Shown: positions 60,038 to 64,000 of the stretch, one piece after another
How positions within the stretch are numbered: position 1 is the stretch's first letter
Layout of the letters: each line of letters starts with the position of its first letter
Source: Flammeovirga kamogawensis
Lineage (GTDB): Bacteria > Bacteroidota > Bacteroidia > Cytophagales > Flammeovirgaceae
Direction of reading: 5' to 3'
NCBI RefSeq assembly: GCF_018736065.1
Contig: NZ_CP076130.1
Location: 196,001-260,000 of the forward strand
DNA: 64,000 nucleotides
Notes under the pieces: model-generated
Told to the model about the DNA's origin: nothing
The model's input: the letters and a program-made list of their open reading frames with translations, nothing else
Database searches by the model: none
Position numbers and translations under genes: made by a program

Positions 60038-61843
60038 TTAATATGCTTTAAGTTCGCTGTAATAAGGAGGGATTTCTTCTGTATTAATATGAGCAACAAT
60101 TACTTGTGGCTTGTTACTTTCATCGGCTCTTTGAATTGCTGTTTTTAAAGCAGCTTTTGCTTCAGTAATATCAGATACATCATAAGCTTCTGCTCCTAAA
60201 GACTCAGCAAAAAGTTTACAATTAGGGTTCCCAATTTTATAATAATCATCCCAAGATGTTTCAGAAGGATTTTTAGGAGGGAAGAAGTGTGCTTGACCCT
60301 GGCTTACCATTCCTAAATCGTTATCATTTAAAACTATCCAAATTGGTGCTATATTATATTGAATGGCAGTAGTAATTTCGGTACCATGCATCATAAAAGC
60401 TCCATCACCTACAATGGCTAAACATGTTTTATCAGGAGCTCCAAGTTTACCACCAATAACTCCTGCAACGCCAAAACCAAGTGGACCCATACTTAAAGAA
60501 TAATGTATTTGCATAGGAGGGCTTACATTTAAATAATGAAGAGACCATCCAACACAGTTAGCGCAATCACTAAAGATATTTGCATCTTTTGGAATTACCT
60601 CATTAACCACTTGCATTAAAGCTTGAGGGTAAATAGGGTTTTTATCCAGATGCATTTTTTCTGGATGTAAATATGGAGAATGCTTTTCCTTAATATCTTG
60701 TATGAAAGTTAGACGATTTTTAACAGCCTCATTTTGAGGTTTTTCATCTTTATCAGATATATCAATAAGTAAGTCAATAAAAGCCCCAACTTCTGCTATA
60801 ATCCCTCTAGATATAGGAATCCCTCTTCCTATAATACTTTGATCAAGATCAACTTGAATTACATTATGTAAAGACGGGTTTAAATCTTCTTCCCAAGAGT
60901 TAGTTGCTAATTTGCCTAAACTAGAACCTAAAATAACTAAGCAATCAAAATCACCATCTAAATGTTCACCTTTTAAGTAATATTGAGGCCACTCGCATTG
61001 TGCCGCACCAAAATTTCTTAAAGAGAGTTCATCATTTTCAGGGTAAATACCTTTCGCATCAGGCGTTGTCATGATAGGTAATGCATACTTTTTAGCAAAA
61101 GCTTGTACTCTTTGTAGTCTTACGGGATCTTGTAACGCAGCTCTAGAACCGTTTCCTAAAAATAACAAGGGCCTTTTAGCGCTTTTTATTTCATTAAAAG
61201 TAGCTAAAACACTCTTATAATTACAACCGTCGGGCACTGCTCTATAATTAGAAACAGTTCTAGGAAGATCAACATCATCTATCTGCATTGCGACAATATC
61301 ATTAGGTAAGCTAATATGTGCTGCTCTTCTTGGGATACTCCAACAAGTTCTTAAAGCTTGTTGAAAAATAGTAGAGAAGTTAGAACTGTCTGTTACTAAA
61401 CCACTGTACTGATCTGCATTATTATAAATAGCAGAAATATTAAGTTTAGCATCAATACCTTCTTGTAAATAAGCTTTACCAAAATATTTTTGATCAATTT
61501 CTCCTGTTATAGTTAACATTGCAGAGTTATTGGCCTGAGCGTTCATACTTGCTGTAAGAGCATTGGTAGCTCCCGGTCCAGCAGTTACTAATACTACTCC
61601 TAAATTACCTGAAGTTCTATAATATCCTTCAGCAATGTACCCTGCACCTGTTTCTTGTTTGGTAATAATATAATCAAATTCTTTGTTGTTGTTTTTTAAT
61701 GTAGTAATTAAGTTTGCTACGGCTGCACCTGGAATTCCAAAAATCTTTGTGACTCCTTCAAGTCTAAAATAAGCCAAAATTAAGTCAGCTACAGTGATAT
61801 TAGTATTACGCTGTACCAACTTGGAAGTAGAAGAGAATTTCAT
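60038..61843 (-). CDS. ThDP-dependent acetolactate synthase-like enzyme
   Basis: 601 residues, single-subunit size. N-terminal Pyr domain: VADLILAYFRLEGVTKIFGIPG, catalytic glutamate Glu64 in TKQETGAGYIAEG, LVTAGPGATNALT. Middle FAD/nucleotide-like domain, then the PP domain with GDGAFMMHGTEITTAIQYN and IWIVLNDNDLGMVSQGQ. This is the IlvB-like superfamily (acetolactate synthase, pyruvate oxidase, glyoxylate carboligase, decarboxylases). An adjacent small regulatory subunit, expected for housekeeping ALS, is absent, and partners are oxidases, so a specialised oxo-acid ligase or decarboxylase is more likely. The gene precedes the amine oxidase in a two-gene operon. Confidence 0.9.
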   Translation of the reverse strand: MKFSSTSKLVQRNTNITVADLILAYFRLEGVTKIFGIPGAAVANLITTLKNNNKEFDYIITKQETGAGYIAEGYYRTSGNLGVVLVTAGPGATNALTASMNAQANNSAMLTITGEIDQKYFGKAYLQEGIDAKLNISAIYNNADQYSGLVTDSSNFSTIFQQALRTCWSIPRRAAHISLPNDIVAMQIDDVDLPRTVSNYRAVPDGCNYKSVLATFNEIKSAKRPLLFLGNGSRAALQDPVRLQRVQAFAKKYALPIMTTPDAKGIYPENDELSLRNFGAAQCEWPQYYLKGEHLDGDFDCLVILGSSLGKLATNSWEEDLNPSLHNVIQVDLDQSIIGRGIPISRGIIAEVGAFIDLLIDISDKDEKPQNEAVKNRLTFIQDIKEKHSPYLHPEKMHLDKNPIYPQALMQVVNEVIPKDANIFSDCANCVGWSLHYLNVSPPMQIHYSLSMGPLGFGVAGVIGGKLGAPDKTCLAIVGDGAFMMHGTEITTAIQYNIAPIWIVLNDNDLGMVSQGQAHFFPPKNPSETSWDDYYKIGNPNCKLFAESLGAEAYDVSDITEAKAALKTAIQRADESNKPQVIVAHINTEEIPPYYSELKAY

Positions 61844-62221
61844 AAGCTAGTTTTAATAAAAAAATAATTCAAAGCTTACAATTTTGTATAAATTCGTATT
61901 ATTTACAAATATTTACATTTCAAAAGCAAAAAATACTAGCTATAGATTATTTAAATTGATACACCTTGATGTTATAATCAATTACTAGCCATAAAATACT
62001 CTTATAGAGTAGCTAACCCACACTACATAACTCACTATTTACATTTACTTCATTTTCAACCTTAATTGTTCATAATTTTCATCATTTATTAACATTTGAA
62101 AGGATAAAATGAATAGGTATTGTAATCTAGCGTAGATGTAAAGTTCATATGCTCAAAATACCTTTGTGATGTTCATTAGTATTATCAATCTATTAATCGT
62201 ATTTCAAAAAAAACAACTCAA
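61844..62221. other. Intergenic region between the ThDP operon and the TonB receptor gene
   Basis: 378 bases, very AT-rich, divergent genes on both sides. A TACCTTTG match to the -7 element lies at 62159-62166, 56 bases before the receptor start; no TTG at the optimal distance was found. I see no small ORF, RNA or repeat in the rest. Confidence 0.5.
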
Positions 62222-64000
62222 ATGAGCAAACAATTAATTACTTTCTTTTTACTGTTTTTTATAACACAAGTAGTTATGGGACAGTCAACAACATCGGTAT
62301 CTGGTTACATTATTGATGAAGATAATTTATCATTAGCAGGTGCGTCGGTATATTTTAAAGGTTTAGAAAATAGAGGGACAATTTCTGCAACGGATGGTAA
62401 GTTTTTAATGGTAAATATACCTGCTGGAGATTACCAATTACACATTTCTTACTTAGGTTTTGAAACTTTTGAGAAAAATGTGGAATTAATTGAAGGACAA
62501 AATTTAGACCTTGGTAACATCATTTTAAAAGGTAATTTTATTTTAGGAGATGAGGTGGTGATCTTGGGTAGCTCGCAAAGAGGACAGGCAAAGTCTTTAT
62601 CTCAACAAAAAAATAGCGGAAACATTATTAATGTCATTTCATCTGATCAAGTAGGTAAATTTCCTGATGCAAATATTGGTGATGCCATGAAACGTGTGCC
62701 TGGTATTACAATGCAGTATGATATGGGGGAGGCACGTTTTGGTTTAATTAGAGGTACACCTGCTGAACTTTCTTCTGTAACTATTAATGGAGAGCGTGTG
62801 CCTTCTGCTGAAGGAGAAACAAGAGCGGTACAACTAGATCTAATACCTGCAGATATGATTCAATCTATTGAGGTATCTAAGGCAGTTACTCCAGATATGG
62901 ATGCCGATGCAATTGGTGGTTCTGCAAATTTAGTATTACGTTCAGCTCCTGTAGATACTCGTATATCGGGTACGTTAGGTGTTGGTTATAACGCGTTATC
63001 TGAATTACCTGTTTATAATGGAGGTATTGTAATTGGAGATCGATTATTTAATGATAAGTTAGGAATAGTTGTATCTGGATCATATCAAAACAACCAATTA
63101 GGGGCACATAACTACGAAGCTGAATGGAGTAAAAATGAAGATAAAGAAAACGAATTATACCCAGAAGCTTTTGAAATTAGAAAGTACGATGTGCAACGTA
63201 TTCGTCAGTCTGTTTCAGCAAATTTAGATTATAAACTAGGCGATAACTCAAAGATATTCTTTACATCAATGTATAATCACAGAGATGATAAAGAGAATAG
63301 GTTTAAATTAAAATATGATGATATTGAGTACGATACTGAAAGTGGTACATATACATCAAAATTAAAAAGAGAATCTAAGGGGGGAACAAATGGAAAGCCG
63401 AATGATTCAAGAAGATTGGAACGTCAGCAAGCCTATAACTTCACACTTGGGGGAGATCATCTGATTAAAAATCTGGTAAAATTAACATGGTCAGGAACAT
63501 TAGCAAAGGCTTCAGAAGAAAGACCAAATGAGCGTTATAGTGTTTGGGAGCAAAAAGGAGTAACGATCATGAATGATCCTACTAATACAAGAACTCCTAA
63601 CATTAATGCTTACGGGGCGGAGTACGATTATGCTAATTTTGAATTTAAAGAGTATACAGAGGAATTTCAATACACAGAAGAGATGGATAAAAATGCTCGT
63701 CTTGATTTAGAAATCCCATTAAATGAATCAAAAAATAAGAGTATTTTAAAAGTAGGTGGCCGTTACAGAGGAAAGGAAAAAATGCGTAATAACTCATTTA
63801 TAGAATATGATTATGCTGATGGTTTCGTGGGACCTCAAACTCTAGCAGAAACAGACCTTTCGAACGAAACGCCTAATAATTGGATGGCAGGTGACTATAA
63901 AGTAGGAAATTTCCAATCAAAAAATCAGTTAGGTGCTTATGATTTTACAAATACATCTCAGTTTGTAGGAGAAGACAAGCCCGATGAATATTTGGCTGGT
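62222..64000 (+). CDS. TonB-dependent receptor, N-terminal part (3' end outside window)
   Basis: ATG at 62222; frame open to the window end (593 codons). Signal peptide 1-20 (ITFFLLFFITQVVMG, then QSTTS). Residues ~24-105 form a CarboxypepD_reg-like domain (VSGYIIDEDNLSLAGASVYF, ATDGKFLMVNIPAGDYQLHI). The plug follows with VISSDQVGKFPDANIGDAMK, RVPGITMQYD, VTINGERVPSAEG and IPADMIQSIEVSKAVTPDMD, the pattern of the TonB-Xanth-Caul type receptors often used for carbohydrate or complex substrate uptake. Then beta-barrel strands begin. It imports an unknown ligand across the outer membrane using TonB/ExbBD energy. No SusD gene can be seen because the window ends. Confidence 0.93.
   Translation, partial: MSKQLITFFLLFFITQVVMGQSTTSVSGYIIDEDNLSLAGASVYFKGLENRGTISATDGKFLMVNIPAGDYQLHISYLGFETFEKNVELIEGQNLDLGNIILKGNFILGDEVVILGSSQRGQAKSLSQQKNSGNIINVISSDQVGKFPDANIGDAMKRVPGITMQYDMGEARFGLIRGTPAELSSVTINGERVPSAEGETRAVQLDLIPADMIQSIEVSKAVTPDMDADAIGGSANLVLRSAPVDTRISGTLGVGYNALSELPVYNGGIVIGDRLFNDKLGIVVSGSYQNNQLGAHNYEAEWSKNEDKENELYPEAFEIRKYDVQRIRQSVSANLDYKLGDNSKIFFTSMYNHRDDKENRFKLKYDDIEYDTESGTYTSKLKRESKGGTNGKPNDSRRLERQQAYNFTLGGDHLIKNLVKLTWSGTLAKASEERPNERYSVWEQKGVTIMNDPTNTRTPNINAYGAEYDYANFEFKEYTEEFQYTEEMDKNARLDLEIPLNESKNKSILKVGGRYRGKEKMRNNSFIEYDYADGFVGPQTLAETDLSNETPNNWMAGDYKVGNFQSKNQLGAYDFTNTSQFVGEDKPDEYLAG

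Overview
The window looks like a chromosome segment of a marine-type Bacteroidota, probably Cytophagales and possibly a Flammeovirga relative; the genus is inference. The evidence is low GC, type IX secretion C-terminal sorting domains, TonB-dependent receptors with carboxypeptidase-like N-terminal domains, a GLPGLI-family protein, lipoproteins with a Lys/Asp/Glu-rich stretch after the lipid cysteine, and promoters of the TTG-N19-TAnnTTTG type. There are no rRNA or tRNA genes and no CRISPR array that I can see.

Left part (1-12.4 kb): the end of a YtrA-type GntR/ABC transporter operon, an unknown 355-aa protein, an astacin lipoprotein protease, a PAS-domain remnant, a small cysteine-containing exported peptide followed by a GLPGLI protein and an outer-membrane beta-barrel protein, a DUF4262 protein, a VWA protein and a WYL-type regulator lacking its WYL domain. 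From 12.4 to 14.7 kb there is a tandem triplication of an HdeD-like membrane protein gene with its terminator. From 15.1 to 20.7 kb there is a complete RND efflux operon (TolC, adaptor, pump).

Middle part (20.7-38.8 kb): coiled-coil lipoproteins, an MFS exporter, an AraC regulator divergent from a type I sulfatase plus a companion exported protein (the last two share an apparent AraC operator), a GNAT acetyltransferase, a chalcone-isomerase-like protein, a GH53 endo-galactanase lipoprotein, a beta-helix protein, a 57-aa membrane protein, a TPR protein and a SEC-C protein. Sulfatase, GH53 and the two GH-A enzymes further right point to use of sulfated or galactan-rich polysaccharides.

From 38.9 to 42.9 kb lies a mosaic, gene-graveyard region: a truncated AAA ATPase, a start-less Rhs tip cassette (Tlde1-like toxin plus SH3b) with a candidate immunity gene, repeated hairpins, an Rpn-type nuclease gene and a second decayed copy of the Rhs core fragment. 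From 43.0 to 48.5 kb are two large T9SS-secreted GH-A glycosidases, with a fossil AraC regulator beside them.

Right part (50.6-61.8 kb): an unusual, tightly packed set of two flavin amine oxidases, a KAS III-like protein lacking the catalytic cysteine, a 1724-aa pseudokinase-ATPase-GAF-PP2C protein and a ThDP-dependent acetolactate synthase-like enzyme. I regard this as the best candidate for an undescribed biosynthetic or signalling system. The window ends inside a TonB-dependent receptor gene.
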